Assembly (NCBI GenBank): GCA_041674385.1
Contig: JBAYVU010000012.1
Location: forward strand, 1 to 64,000
Source: JACRAR01 sp041674385
Lineage (GTDB): Bacteria > Pseudomonadota > Gammaproteobacteria > Burkholderiales > Rhodocyclaceae
Direction: 5' to 3'
DNA length: 64,000 nucleotides
How positions within the stretch are numbered: the stretch's first letter is position 1; each line of letters opens with the position of its first letter. Of this stretch, positions 7,801 to 16,097 are shown piece by piece. The position numbers and the translations under genes are program-made. A model generated the notes under the pieces. The model ran no database searches. It saw only the letters and a list, made by a program, of their open reading frames with translations, and had not been told where the DNA came from.

Positions 7801-8334
7801 ATGTCACGAATTGCAAAATATCCAGTTGAGGTGCCGAAGGGGGTCGAGGTGATGCTCGGCGAAGCCGAAATAAGCGTCAAAGGGCCGCTCGGAACCCTCA
7901 AGCAGTTCATGCTGCCCTCGGTCAAAATCGAGCGCGACGGCGACAAGTTGCACTGCCAAGCCATCCCGGGCGCCGTTAACGGTGGCGCCATGTCGGGTAC
8001 GATGCGGGCGCTGGTGAACAATATGGTCACCGGGGTCACCAAAGGCTTCGAGAAAAAGCTGTCGCTGATTGGCGTAGGTTACCGAGCTCAGGCGCAAGGC
8101 GACAAGCTGAATTTGTCGCTGGGTTTTTCGCACCCAGTGGTGCATTCCATGCCAAAGGGTGTCAAGTGCGAAACGCCGACGCAGACTGAGATTTTCATCA
8201 AAGGAATAGACCGCCAGCAAGTGGGGCAGGTGGCTGCTGAAATTCGCGCCTATCGTTCGCCGGAACCATACAAGGGCAAGGGCGTACGCTATGCGGACGA
8301 AAGAGTGGTCATCAAGGAAACCAAGAAGAAGTAA
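7801..8334 (+). CDS. rplF: 50S ribosomal protein L6
   Basis: 177 residues with two L6 repeats: MSRIAKYPVEVPKGVEVML, and the C-terminal signature PEPYKGKGVRYADE. It lies near the factor-binding site at the base of the L7/L12 stalk. Ten nt after rpsH. Confidence 0.97.
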   Translation: MSRIAKYPVEVPKGVEVMLGEAEISVKGPLGTLKQFMLPSVKIERDGDKLHCQAIPGAVNGGAMSGTMRALVNNMVTGVTKGFEKKLSLIGVGYRAQAQGDKLNLSLGFSHPVVHSMPKGVKCETPTQTEIFIKGIDRQQVGQVAAEIRAYRSPEPYKGKGVRYADERVVIKETKKK

Positions 8335-8346
8335 GGGCAGACAATC

Positions 8347-8700
8347 ATGGACAAGAAGCTAGCTCGTTTGCGCAGGGCCCGCAAAACCCGGGCAAAGATT
8401 GCCGAGCTCAAGGCGGTACGGCTTACGGTATATCGCAGCAACAGCCACATCTACGCGCAGATTTTTTCAGGTTGCGGCACGCAAGTGCTGGCTTCCGCCT
8501 CCACCGCCGAGGCAGAAGTGCGCACTCAGATACCAAGCGGGGGAAATGTCAAAGCGGCTGCGGCCATCGGCAAGCTGATTGCCGAACGGGCCAAGGCGAA
8601 AGGGATCGAAACCGTGACCTTTGATCGCTCCGGCTTTCACTACCACGGTCGTGTCAAGGCTTTGGCTGAAGCTGCGCGTGAAGGCGGACTTAAATTCTAA
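8347..8700 (+). CDS. rplR: 50S ribosomal protein L18
   Basis: 117 residues: MDKKLARLRRARKTRAKI basic start, RLTVYRSNSHIYAQIF, and C-terminal FDRSGFHYHGRVKALAEAAREGGL. It binds 5S rRNA with L5. Followed by a 57-bp gap to rpsE in which no gene is visible. Confidence 0.97.
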   Translation: MDKKLARLRRARKTRAKIAELKAVRLTVYRSNSHIYAQIFSGCGTQVLASASTAEAEVRTQIPSGGNVKAAAAIGKLIAERAKAKGIETVTFDRSGFHYHGRVKALAEAAREGGLKF

Positions 8701-8757
8701 CGCGGCAACCCAATGTCAAACGAGTGGCAACCGAGTGGTCAATGAGCGAGGCAAATA

Positions 8758-9285
8758 ATGGCTAAACCGCAGTCGAGAAAACAGCAGCAGACGACAGAAA
8801 AAAGCGATGATGGCATGCGCGAGAAGATGGTCGCCATCAACCGCGTCACCAAGGTAGTGAAAGGCGGCCGGATCCTCGGTTTCGCCGCATTGACCGTGGT
8901 TGGCGACGGCGATGGCAGCGTCGGCATGGGCAAGGGCAAATCGCGCGAAGTTCCAGTCGCCGTGCAAAAAGCCATGGAAGAGGCGCGCCGCAAACTGTCG
9001 CGGGTCAGTCTCAAGGAAGGCACCCTGCAGCACAGGGTAATCGGCCATCATGGCGCATGCAGGGTCTTGATGCAGCCGGCTGCCGCCGGGACCGGCATCA
9101 TTGCCGGCGGCCCGATGCGTGCGGTATTCGAGGTTGCGGGCGTCACCGACGTGGTCGCCAAGATACTCGGCTCGACCAATCCGTATAACGTTGTCCGCGC
9201 AACCATCAATGGACTGCAAGCAATGAGCACTCCTGCGGAATTTGCCGCGAAACGCGGCAAGACCGTTCAGGAAATCATGGAGTAA
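8758..9285 (+). CDS. rpsE: 30S ribosomal protein S5
   Basis: 175 residues: dsRNA-binding-like N-domain (MVAINRVTKVVKGGRILGF) and the C-terminal GTGIIAGGPMRAVFEVAGV. S5 contributes to decoding accuracy and the mRNA entry helicase. Family-typical length; rpmD follows 5 nt later. Confidence 0.97.
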   Translation: MAKPQSRKQQQTTEKSDDGMREKMVAINRVTKVVKGGRILGFAALTVVGDGDGSVGMGKGKSREVPVAVQKAMEEARRKLSRVSLKEGTLQHRVIGHHGACRVLMQPAAAGTGIIAGGPMRAVFEVAGVTDVVAKILGSTNPYNVVRATINGLQAMSTPAEFAAKRGKTVQEIME

Positions 9286-9290
9286 TTGAT

Positions 9291-9473
9291 ATGGCAGACA
9301 AGAAAATCAAGGTGACGCTCTACAAGAGCCTCATCGGCACCAAGCAGAGCCACCGCGCCACGGTGCGTGGCTTGGGCCTGCGCCGTCTGAACAGTAGCGC
9401 CATATTGGAAGACACTCCCGCAGTGCGCGGCATGATCAACAAGGTGGCTTATCTGGTGAAGAGCGAGGGTTAG
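9291..9473 (+). CDS. rpmD: 50S ribosomal protein L30
   Basis: 60 residues: KIKVTLYKSLIGTKQSHRAT and GLRRLNSSAILEDTPAVRGMI, the compact bacterial L30. It packs between 23S rRNA domain II and 5S rRNA. Correct position between rpsE and rplO. Confidence 0.95.
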   Translation: MADKKIKVTLYKSLIGTKQSHRATVRGLGLRRLNSSAILEDTPAVRGMINKVAYLVKSEG

Positions 9474-9477
9474 GACG

Positions 9478-9915
9478 ATGCGACTGAATACCATTAAGCC
9501 AGGTGAAGGAGCCACCCACAGCAAACGCCGTGTCGGGCGTGGCATTGGCAGCGGCTTGGGCAAAACCGCAGGGCGCGGGCACAAGGGGCAGAAGTCTCGT
9601 GCCGGCGGCTTTCACAAAGTCGGCTTTGAAGGCGGCCAAATGCCTTTGCAGCGCCGCTTGCCCAAGCGTGGCTTCGCCTCGCTGACGCACGCCAGAAATT
9701 TCGAAGTACGGCTCTCCGACCTGGAGAAAATGCCGCTTGAGGAAATCGATCTGCTGTCTCTGAAGCAGGCCAACGTGATTGCGCCGGACGCCTTGTCGGC
9801 GAAAGTGATTCTTTCCGGCAAGCTGACCCGCAAGGTGATTCTCAAGGGAGTCGGCGCCACCAAAGGCGCCAAGGCAGCCATCGAAGCGCTTGGCGGCAGC
9901 GTCGCCGAGGCGTAA
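9478..9915 (+). CDS. rplO: 50S ribosomal protein L15
   Basis: 145 residues: MRLNTIKPGEGATHSKRRVGRG, Gly-rich GSGLGKTAGRGHKGQKSRAGG and the FEGGQMPLQRRLPKRGF signature. It is a late 50S assembly protein. Directly upstream of secY, as in the classical spc operon. Confidence 0.97.
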   Translation: MRLNTIKPGEGATHSKRRVGRGIGSGLGKTAGRGHKGQKSRAGGFHKVGFEGGQMPLQRRLPKRGFASLTHARNFEVRLSDLEKMPLEEIDLLSLKQANVIAPDALSAKVILSGKLTRKVILKGVGATKGAKAAIEALGGSVAEA

Positions 9916-9926
9916 GGAAGCATCTC

Positions 9927-11264
9927 TTGGCCACTCCAGCTGCTTCCACCGCATCGGGCAAGCCTATAGCCGGCAAGTTCGGCGACTTATGGCGCCGTCT
10001 GTGGTTTCTGCTGGGCGCGCTGGTGGTTTATCGCGTCGGGGCGCACATCCCGGTCCCCGGAATCGATCCGGTGGCGCTGGCGCAGCTGTTCGAGGGACAA
10101 AAAGGCGGCATTCTGGGCATCTTCAACCTGTTCTCCGGCGGAGCTCTGTCGCGTTTCACCATATTCGCCCTGGGTATCATGCCTTACATTTCCTCTTCCA
10201 TCATCATGCAGCTGATGAGCATTGCCTCGCCGCAACTCGAGGCACTGAAAAAGGAAGGCGAGGCGGGCCGCCGCAAGATCACGCAATATACGCGCTATGG
10301 CACGGTCGCTCTGGCCTTGTTCCAAGGCATCGGTATTTCCATAGCGCTCGAGTCGCAGCCTGGACTGGTTCTCGATCCGGGCTTGATGTTCCGTCTCACT
10401 GCGGTGACAACGCTGCTGACAGGTACCATGTTCTTGATGTGGCTGGGCGAGCAAATCACGGAACGCGGCCTCGGCAATGGTATTTCCATCATCATCTTCG
10501 CAGGTATTGCAGCCGGCCTGCCGAACGCGATTGGCGGCTTGTTCTCGCTGGTCAATACCGGCAGCATGCACCCGGTCACGGCTTTGTTCATTTTTGCCTT
10601 GGTGATATTGGTGACCGGATTGGTAGTTTTCGTCGAACGCGGTCAGCGCAAGATCCTGGTCAATTACGCCAAGCGGCAGGTAGGCAATAAGATATATGGC
10701 GGGCAAAGTTCGCATTTGCCGCTAAAGCTGAATATGTCCGGGGTCATCCCGCCGATTTTTGCATCGAGTATTATTTTGTTCCCGGCGACAGTGGCCGGAT
10801 GGTTCGGCTCCGGGGAGGGCATGACTTGGCTGAAAGATATTGCCGGAACGCTTTCCCCTGGCCAACCGATTTATGTCTTGCTATACGCAGCTGCTATCGT
10901 GTTTTTCTGCTTTTTCTACACGGCGCTGGTATTCAACTCCAAGGAAACGGCTGACAATCTGAAAAAAAGCGGAGCCTTCGTCCCTGGCATACGCCCCGGC
11001 GAGCAAACCGCTCGCTACATCGACAAAATTCTGATGCGCCTGACGCTGGCTGGCGCGATCTATGTGACATTGGTTTGCCTGTTGCCGGAATTCCTGATTT
11101 TGAAATGGAACGTGCCTTTTTACTTCGGCGGCACTTCTCTGCTGATTATCGTTGTGGTGACCATGGATTTCATGTCGCAGGTGCAAGCCTACATCATGTC
11201 CCACCAGTACGAAAGTTTGTTGAAGAAGGCCAACTTCAAGGGCTCCGGCTTCCCGGCCCGCTAG
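9927..11264 (+). CDS. secY: Preprotein translocase subunit SecY
   Basis: 445 residues, ten predicted membrane helices. Conserved SecY elements visible are VYRVGAHIPVPGID (helix 1), FNLFSGGALSRFTIFALGIMPYISSSI (plug/helix 2) and VNYAKRQVGNKIYGGQSSHLPLK (cytoplasmic loop), ending near SLLKKANFKGSGF. It is the pore of the Sec translocon in the inner membrane, acting with SecE, SecG and SecA. The start is TTG at 9927 with AGGA upstream. Neither adk nor map intervenes before infA. Confidence 0.97.
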   Translation: MATPAASTASGKPIAGKFGDLWRRLWFLLGALVVYRVGAHIPVPGIDPVALAQLFEGQKGGILGIFNLFSGGALSRFTIFALGIMPYISSSIIMQLMSIASPQLEALKKEGEAGRRKITQYTRYGTVALALFQGIGISIALESQPGLVLDPGLMFRLTAVTTLLTGTMFLMWLGEQITERGLGNGISIIIFAGIAAGLPNAIGGLFSLVNTGSMHPVTALFIFALVILVTGLVVFVERGQRKILVNYAKRQVGNKIYGGQSSHLPLKLNMSGVIPPIFASSIILFPATVAGWFGSGEGMTWLKDIAGTLSPGQPIYVLLYAAAIVFFCFFYTALVFNSKETADNLKKSGAFVPGIRPGEQTARYIDKILMRLTLAGAIYVTLVCLLPEFLILKWNVPFYFGGTSLLIIVVVTMDFMSQVQAYIMSHQYESLLKKANFKGSGFPAR

Positions 11265-11280
11265 CGAACCGTCAATAGCT

Positions 11281-11499
11281 ATGTCGAAGGAAGACATGAT
11301 CGAATTGCAGGGTGAGGTGCAGGAAAACCTCCCCAATGCGACCTTCAGGGTCAAGCTAGAGAATGGCCATGTCGTACTTGGACATATTTCCGGCAAGATG
11401 CGCATGCACTATATTCGCATCCTGCCTGGCGACAAAGTGACAGTGCAGATGACACCCTACGACCTGACTAAAGGCCGAATTGTCTTCCGCGCAAAGTAA
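11281..11499 (+). CDS. infA: Translation initiation factor IF-1
   Basis: 72 residues, single S1/OB-fold: MSKEDMIELQGEVQENLPNA, HISGKMRMHYIRILPGDKV, ending GRIVFRAK. IF-1 occupies the 30S A site during initiation. Position between secY and rpmJ is standard for betaproteobacteria. Confidence 0.97.
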   Translation: MSKEDMIELQGEVQENLPNATFRVKLENGHVVLGHISGKMRMHYIRILPGDKVTVQMTPYDLTKGRIVFRAK

Positions 11500-11532
11500 G
11501 TAGACTAGTAGTCAATATTTCGGAGAAGCATC

Positions 11533-11646
11533 ATGAAAGTACTCGCTTCGGTCAAATGTATCTGTCGGAATTGCAAGATCATCCGGCGCAAGCGTGTGGT
11601 CCGGGTTATTTGCACCGACCCTCGCCACAAACAGCGCCAAGGCTGA
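11533..11646 (+). CDS. rpmJ: 50S ribosomal protein L36 (zinc form)
   Basis: 37-residue L36 encoded from ATG 11533 to TGA 11646, starting MKVLASVKCICRNCKIIRRK. The zinc ligands are present as C11-x2-C14 and C27-x4-H32. GGAGAAG stands just upstream of the start. Its short length is normal for the family. Confidence 0.95.
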   Translation: MKVLASVKCICRNCKIIRRKRVVRVICTDPRHKQRQG

Positions 11647-11651
11647 TTCGC

Positions 11652-11680
11652 TTGATTTTGGCAGGTAAGTTATTTATAAT
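11652..11680 (+). promoter_or_regulatory. Probable sigma70 promoter of the alpha operon (rpsM onward)
   Basis: TTGATT (11652-11657), a 17-bp spacer and a perfect TATAAT (11675-11680) lie between rpmJ and rpsM, giving a predicted leader of about 35 nt. This is the third internal promoter of the ribosomal cluster and matches the classical spc/alpha operon boundary. Confidence 0.7.
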
Positions 11681-11721
11681 ATTCTGTTCCCCGTTGTCGG
11701 GACTAAATTTAGGGTGAGCCT

Positions 11722-12087
11722 ATGGCCCGTATTGCAGGAGTAAATATTCCAAACCATCAGCATACAGAAATCGCACTGACTGCGATTTTTGGCGTTGGTC
11801 GCCCGCGTGCGCAGAAAATATGCGATGCCGCCAAGATCGGCAGGGCAACAAAGGTCAAGGATTTGACCGATAGCGAGATGGAGCGCTTGCGCGAGGAAGT
11901 AGGTAAATTTACCGTCGAGGGCGATTTGCGCCGCGAGGTAACGATGAGCATCAAGCGCTTGATGGATCTTGGCTGCTACCGGGGCCTGCGCCATCGTCGC
12001 GGACTGCCGGTACGCGGCCAGCGCACCCGCACCAACGCCCGCACCCGCAAAGGGCCCCGCAAGGCAATTGCCGGCGCTAAAAAATAA
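11722..12087 (+). CDS. rpsM: 30S ribosomal protein S13
   Basis: 121 residues: MARIAGVNIPNHQHTEIALT, and the C-terminal signature GLPVRGQRTRTNARTRKGP. S13 touches P-site tRNA and the L5 bridge. GGGTGAG precedes the ATG. First gene of the alpha operon. Confidence 0.97.
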   Translation: MARIAGVNIPNHQHTEIALTAIFGVGRPRAQKICDAAKIGRATKVKDLTDSEMERLREEVGKFTVEGDLRREVTMSIKRLMDLGCYRGLRHRRGLPVRGQRTRTNARTRKGPRKAIAGAKK

Positions 12088-12101
12088 TCAGGGAATGAAC
12101 C

Positions 12102-12491
12102 ATGGCAAAGCCAGCAACTAAAGTCCGTAAAAAGATCAAGAAGAACGTCGCCGAGGGTATCGCCCATGTGCATGCGTCGTTCAACAACACCATCATTACC
12201 ATCACCGATCGCCAAGGAAACGCTCTGTCGTGGGCAACTTCCGGCGGTGCCGGCTTCAAGGGCTCGCGCAAGAGCACGCCGTTTGCCGCTCAGGTAGCCG
12301 CCGAGGCTGCTGGCAAAGTGGCGTTGGAATGCGGCGTGAAGAACCTCGAAGTTCGCATCAAGGGTCCCGGACCGGGACGCGAGTCGGCGGTGCGGGCTCT
12401 CAATGCGCTTGGCATCAAGATTTCCAGCATTACCGACATCACGCCTATCCCCCACAATGGTTGCCGGCCGCCCAAGCGCCGTCGTATCTAG
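12102..12491 (+). CDS. rpsK: 30S ribosomal protein S11
   Basis: 129 residues: basic N-terminus, GIAHVHASFNNTIITITDRQGN, and GPGPGRESAVRALNALGIKI near the C-terminus, ending in CRPPKRRRI. It lines the platform next to the Shine-Dalgarno helix. Spacing to rpsM is 14 nt. Confidence 0.97.
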   Translation: MAKPATKVRKKIKKNVAEGIAHVHASFNNTIITITDRQGNALSWATSGGAGFKGSRKSTPFAAQVAAEAAGKVALECGVKNLEVRIKGPGPGRESAVRALNALGIKISSITDITPIPHNGCRPPKRRRI

Positions 12492-12543
12492 GTTTTGGCG
12501 CTTCCAACTGCCCAAGCTATTGACTGAATTCAAGGAGTAAACC

Positions 12544-13173
12544 GTGGCCCGCAATCTTGATCCCAAGTGCCGCCAATGCCGTCGCGAAGGCGAGAAGTTG
12601 TTTTTGAAGGCTGAGAAGTGCTTCACTGACAAATGCTCGGTCGAGCGCCGCGCCTACGCCCCCGGCCAGCACGGCCAGAAGTCCGGCCAGCGCCTTTCTG
12701 GCTATGGCACGCAACTGCGCGAAAAGCAGAAAGTACGCCGCATTTACGGCATTCTCGAGCGCCAGTTCCGCAAGACCTTCGCAACCGCCGAAAGCCGCAA
12801 GGGGCAAACCGGCGAGAACTTGCTGCAACTGCTTGAGGGGCGCCTCGATACCGTCGCCTATCGCATGGGCTTCGGCGGATCGCGTGCCGAATCGCGCCAA
12901 GTGGTGCGGCACAACGGCGTGCTGGTGAACGGCAAACGCGTCAATATCCCCTCGTACAGCGTCCGTCCCGGCGATGTGGTGCAACTCACCGACAGCGCAC
13001 GTGCCCAGTTGCGTACAAAAGCAGCGTTGGCAGCCGCCGAGTCGCGCGGCTACCCGGAATGGATTGAGGTCGACGCCAACGCGGCCAAAGGTACTTTCAA
13101 GGCCTATCCGCAACGTGCAGAACTGCCAGCGACAATCAGCGAAGGTCTGATCGTCGAACTTTACTCGCGCTAA
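12544..13173 (+). CDS. rpsD: 30S ribosomal protein S4 with zinc-ligand cysteines
   Basis: 209 residues from a GTG start with AAGGAG upstream. The N-terminus carries C9-x2-C12, C26 and C31, the same spacing as the zinc-binding S4 of Thermus, so this is the C-plus form. The S4 RNA-binding domain spans about 100-165 (GRLDTVAYRMGFGGSR, VVRHNGVLVNGKRVNIPSY). S4 nucleates 30S assembly and in E. coli represses the alpha operon. Between its stop and rpoA lies a perfect hairpin. Confidence 0.97.
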   Translation: MARNLDPKCRQCRREGEKLFLKAEKCFTDKCSVERRAYAPGQHGQKSGQRLSGYGTQLREKQKVRRIYGILERQFRKTFATAESRKGQTGENLLQLLEGRLDTVAYRMGFGGSRAESRQVVRHNGVLVNGKRVNIPSYSVRPGDVVQLTDSARAQLRTKAALAAAESRGYPEWIEVDANAAKGTFKAYPQRAELPATISEGLIVELYSR

Positions 13174-13188
13174 CCGGCGCTCTCCAGC

Positions 13189-13219
13189 CGATTTGAATGA
13201 GTGCGACTCATTCAAATCG
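13189..13219 (+). repeat. Perfect 14-bp inverted repeat between rpsD and rpoA
   Basis: CGATTTGAATGAGT (13189-13202), a 3-nt loop (GCG) and its exact complement (13206-13219) form a strong RNA hairpin 15 nt after the rpsD stop and about 22 nt before the rpoA ribosome binding site. No U-tract follows, so it is not an ordinary terminator. It could be an mRNA-processing, stabilising or S4-responsive element. Confidence 0.75.
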
Positions 13220-13252
13220 AGCCAGAGACGCTTCCATTCAGAGGGAATGCAG

Positions 13253-14233
13253 ATGCAAAGCAGCGCACTTCTAAAACCACGCATCATCGACGTGCAAACG
13301 CTCTCTCCGGTCCATGCCCGCGTGGTCATGGAGCCGTTCGAGCGCGGTTACGGCCATACCTTGGGCAATGCCCTGAGGCGTATCCTGCTCTCCTCCATGC
13401 CCGGCTACGCGCCTACCGAAGCGGCCATCGAGGGCGTGCTGCACGAATACTCGACGCTCGACGGCGTCCGTGAAGATGTCGTCGACATCCTCCTCAACAT
13501 CAAGGGCGTGGTGCTGAAACTCCACAACCGCTCCGAAGCGCTGCTGACCCTGTCCAGAAAAGGCGAGGGAGTCGTCACCGCAGGCGATATCGAAATCAGC
13601 CACGATGTCGAAATCATCAACCCCGACCACGTGATTGCGCATGTCGCGCCGGGCGGCAAGCTTGACCTGCAAATCAAGGTCGAAGCCGGCCGCGGCTACG
13701 TACCCGCCACGATGCGCCCGAACGACAAGGAGACCAGAGGCATTGGCCACATCATGCTGGATGCCTCATTCAGCCCGGTCAGCCGCGTCAGTTATGCGGT
13801 GGAATCGGCCCGTGTCGAACAGCGGACCGATCTGGACAAGCTCGTCATCGACATCGAAACCAACGGCGCCATCGATCCCGAGGAAGCGATCCGTTATGCG
13901 GCACGCATCTTGATCGACCAATTGTCGGTATTTGCCGACCTCGAAGGCACGCCGATGTCGATCGAGTCGCCCAAGCAGACAGCGGTCGATCCGATCTTGC
14001 TGCGGCCGGTAGACGACCTTGAACTGACCGTGCGTTCGGCCAACTGCCTGAAGGCCGAGAACATCTATTACATTGGCGATCTGATCCAGCGCACCGAAGC
14101 GGAGTTATTGAAGACTCCCAATCTCGGCCGCAAGTCGCTCAATGAAATCAAGGAAGTCCTTGCCTCGCGCGGCCTGACCCTCGGCATGAAACTCGAGAGC
14201 TGGCCACCGCTAGGTCTGGAGAAGCTGTCTTAA
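13253..14233 (+). CDS. rpoA: DNA-directed RNA polymerase alpha subunit
   Basis: 326 residues from ATG 13253; the start is chosen because GAGGGA lies 6 nt upstream, while an ATG at 13247 abuts that same sequence and the further upstream ATG (13193) falls in the hairpin. N-terminal assembly domain: MEPFERGYGHTLGNALRRILLSSMPG. C-terminal domain (about 245-320) has LLRPVDDLELTVRSANCLKAENI and LLKTPNLGRKSLNEIKEVL, which contacts UP elements and activators. Alpha dimerises to start core polymerase assembly. Confidence 0.97.
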   Translation: MQSSALLKPRIIDVQTLSPVHARVVMEPFERGYGHTLGNALRRILLSSMPGYAPTEAAIEGVLHEYSTLDGVREDVVDILLNIKGVVLKLHNRSEALLTLSRKGEGVVTAGDIEISHDVEIINPDHVIAHVAPGGKLDLQIKVEAGRGYVPATMRPNDKETRGIGHIMLDASFSPVSRVSYAVESARVEQRTDLDKLVIDIETNGAIDPEEAIRYAARILIDQLSVFADLEGTPMSIESPKQTAVDPILLRPVDDLELTVRSANCLKAENIYYIGDLIQRTEAELLKTPNLGRKSLNEIKEVLASRGLTLGMKLESWPPLGLEKLS

Positions 14234-14306
14234 CATTTCATCAACTCTCGATAACGATTAACCGGCTGCCAGCCCAGCGCAGCAGCCATACAAACGAGGA
14301 AGCATC

Positions 14307-14702
14307 ATGCGTCACGGTAACGGCTTGCGAAAGCTAAATCGCACTTCAGCACATCGCCTGGCGATGTTGCGCAACATGACCAACTCGTTGTTGCGTCATG
14401 AAACCATCCAGACCACTTTGCCCAAGGCCAAGGAACTGCGCCGGGTCGTGGAACCCATGATCACCCTGGGCAAGAAACCCAGCTTGGCCAACCGCCGCCT
14501 GGCGTTTGACCGTTTGCGCGATCGCGAGATGGTGGTCAAGCTGTTCGCCGAAATCGGCCCGCGCTACGTCCAGCGCAACGGCGGTTATCTGCGCATCCTC
14601 AAGATGGGCTTCCGCATCGGCGACAATGCGCCGATGGCGCTGGTCCAACTGCTCGACCAGCCGGAACGGACCGAAGAAGCCGCACCTGTTGCGGCTGAGT
14701 AA
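14307..14702 (+). CDS. rplQ: 50S ribosomal protein L17
   Basis: 131 residues: MRHGNGLRKLNRTSAHRLAM and LRNMTNSLLRHETIQTTLPKAKELR are the L17 signature. It is the last gene of the alpha operon, separated from rpoA by 73 bp without visible genes and followed by a strong terminator. Confidence 0.97.
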   Translation: MRHGNGLRKLNRTSAHRLAMLRNMTNSLLRHETIQTTLPKAKELRRVVEPMITLGKKPSLANRRLAFDRLRDREMVVKLFAEIGPRYVQRNGGYLRILKMGFRIGDNAPMALVQLLDQPERTEEAAPVAAE

Positions 14703-14718
14703 TCGGTCTAGGCGAACA

Positions 14719-14753
14719 AAAGGCCAGGGACTTCCCTGGCCTTTGTTGTTTTT
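14719..14753 (+). terminator. Rho-independent terminator of the ribosomal cluster
   Basis: AAAGGCCAGGGA (14719-14730) pairs perfectly with TCCCTGGCCTTT (14733-14744), followed by GTTGTTTTT. It stands 17 nt after the rplQ stop and immediately before the convergent dsbB stop, so the reverse complement (A-tract plus the same stem) could serve dsbB as well. Confidence 0.9.
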
Positions 14754-14765
14754 GGAGTGGCAAGA

Positions 14766-15269
14766 TCATCTACGCCGCAACAGGATTCGCAAAGCGAGCA
14801 CAGTCAGCCCGCTGAACAGCACCAGCGACCATTCCGCGAGGGATAAGCCGACGAACTTGAAGGCCGGATCGGAGCATAGTCCGCTGGCATAGAAAAGCTG
14901 CGGTACTTTTTCGCCCGCCCAGTCCACCAGCAGTTCCCACCAGGCCGCCTGACCGCTGCACTGGGTGTCGTGAATGAAGCGCTGCAGCGCAGTCTGGTAG
15001 CCGGCGACAAACATGCCGGTCGCGGTGCAGGCAAGCATCAATATGGACGCCACAATCCGGCCCACCCGCTGCTTGCTGAGCAGCCATCCCAAGGCAGCCG
15101 AACAGAACAGCAATAAGGCCAGCATGCGCTGCAGGATACACAGCGGGCAGGCGGCGATGTGTAAAGTCTGCTGGAGCAGGACGCCGCCACCCACCATGCA
15201 GGCGGCTATGGCCAGCGCGGCAATGAAGGGGAAGTTGGGGGACAGGAACAAGGTTTTTGGTCTGAGCAT
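14766..15269 (-). CDS. dsbB: Disulfide bond formation protein DsbB
   Basis: 167 residues with four hydrophobic membrane segments. The first redox pair is C41-P-L-C44 (AACPLCILQR), the quinone-side CxxC of the family; the second periplasmic pair is probably C104 and C132. DsbB reoxidises DsbA and passes electrons to quinone. It converges on rplQ and lies downstream of the HigBA locus, 35 bp apart on the same strand. Confidence 0.9.
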   Translation of the reverse strand: MLRPKTLFLSPNFPFIAALAIAACMVGGGVLLQQTLHIAACPLCILQRMLALLLFCSAALGWLLSKQRVGRIVASILMLACTATGMFVAGYQTALQRFIHDTQCSGQAAWWELLVDWAGEKVPQLFYASGLCSDPAFKFVGLSLAEWSLVLFSGLTVLALRILLRRR

Positions 15270-15303
15270 GGTAATCGCGAATCAATAAAGCCGTCATTGC
15301 ACC

Positions 15304-15660
15304 CTATGCGGCCGCCAGGAGGCTTTCGTATGGGATGTGCAATCCATCATGTAACCGTTTCACCATCTGCAAACTCAACCGACGCTTGCGATTCAGCACT
15401 TCAGAGACTCGGCCGCTCGAGCCAATATAGAGTTCAAGATCTTTTGGGGTAAGCCCTTGTTGTTCCATCCTGAACTTAATGGCCTCGACCGGATCCGCAG
15501 GACCTGTCGGGAAATGCTTGTATTCATAGGCCTCAATGAGCGTTACAAGAATCTCCATCTCGTCCGCTTCTGGCGTTCCCTCCGGCGCTTGGAACACCAG
15601 TTCCAGCCGCTTGAATGCAGCGCGCAAATCATCATCGTTTCGGATCGGCTTAATATTCAT
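15304..15660 (-). CDS. higA: HigA-type antitoxin, XRE family
   Basis: 118 residues starting MNIKPIRNDDDLRAAFKRLE; a C-terminal helix-turn-helix (GLTPKDLELYIGSSGRVSEVLNRKRRLSL) matches HigA/XRE antitoxins of the COG5499 type. The start at 15660 overlaps the toxin stop by 11 nt, the usual toxin-first arrangement. It neutralises HigB and probably represses the pair through the operator upstream of higB. Longer in-frame starts (to 15705) lie fully inside higB and are not needed. Confidence 0.85.
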   Translation of the reverse strand: MNIKPIRNDDDLRAAFKRLELVFQAPEGTPEADEMEILVTLIEAYEYKHFPTGPADPVEAIKFRMEQQGLTPKDLELYIGSSGRVSEVLNRKRRLSLQMVKRLHDGLHIPYESLLAAA

Positions 15661-15964
15661 TAACACTCTCCACATCGATTTGGTCATATCGCGCATGGGT
15701 TCCAATAAACTTTACCCAAGCAATCCCTGCCCGATATTGCATCTCCACAACCAATCGGTACTTGTTCCCTGCAATGTTGAACACCACCCGATTGTTGCCA
15801 CAGATACTTGCACTTCTGTAGCGATCCTTTATGTTCTGTGGAGTCTTCCAGTTTGCCTTGATTGCTTCGTCATACCAGCTTTGCAAGGCACCTTTCGCAT
15901 CAGCGCAGTCCGGCCGACTCCAAAACTTCACTAACGTACTCTTGGCTATTACCCGCACATGCAT
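15650..15964 (-). CDS. higB: HigB-type toxin, mRNA interferase
   Basis: 104 residues, HigB/RelE-fold: N-terminal MHVRVIAKSTLVKFW, central RSASICGNNRVVFNIAGNKYRLVVEMQY and C-terminal FIGTHARYDQID, which are hallmarks of the HigB_toxin family. It cleaves mRNA at the ribosome when the antitoxin is degraded. First gene of the pair, with its own promoter and a palindrome at the start of transcription. Confidence 0.9.
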   Translation of the reverse strand: MHVRVIAKSTLVKFWSRPDCADAKGALQSWYDEAIKANWKTPQNIKDRYRSASICGNNRVVFNIAGNKYRLVVEMQYRAGIAWVKFIGTHARYDQIDVESVNEY

Positions 15965-15966
15965 TG

Positions 15967-16010
15967 CTCCCGTTTTGGGAGAATTTTAAGCTTATTTAGC
16001 CAAACGTCAA
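15967..16010 (-). promoter_or_regulatory. Promoter and likely operator of higBA
   Basis: On the minus strand TTGACG (complement of 16005-16010), a 16-bp spacer and TAAAAT (complement of 15983-15988) form a sigma70-like promoter. Between the -10 and the higB start lies the inverted repeat CTCCC-gtttt-GGGAG (15967-15981), well placed for autorepression by HigA. Confidence 0.6.
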
Positions 16011-16033
16011 GAACATAAAGGAAGAGCTGTCTT

Positions 16034-16085
16034 TCAGCTGTCGCCGTGTCTCGTCCCAGCGGGCGGGTTCTTTCTTGTCGCGACC
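16034..16085 (+). repeat. Partial copy of the ~200 bp intergenic repeat
   Basis: Between higB and the mazF stop a stretch resembles the first ~45 bases of the larger repeat at 16796-16998 (GTCTCGTCCCAGCGGGCGGG, then a TTCTTTCTTGTCGCG-like string) but is diverged and cut short. It suggests a decayed or truncated copy. Confidence 0.5.
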
Positions 16086-16097
16086 GTATGACAGGTT

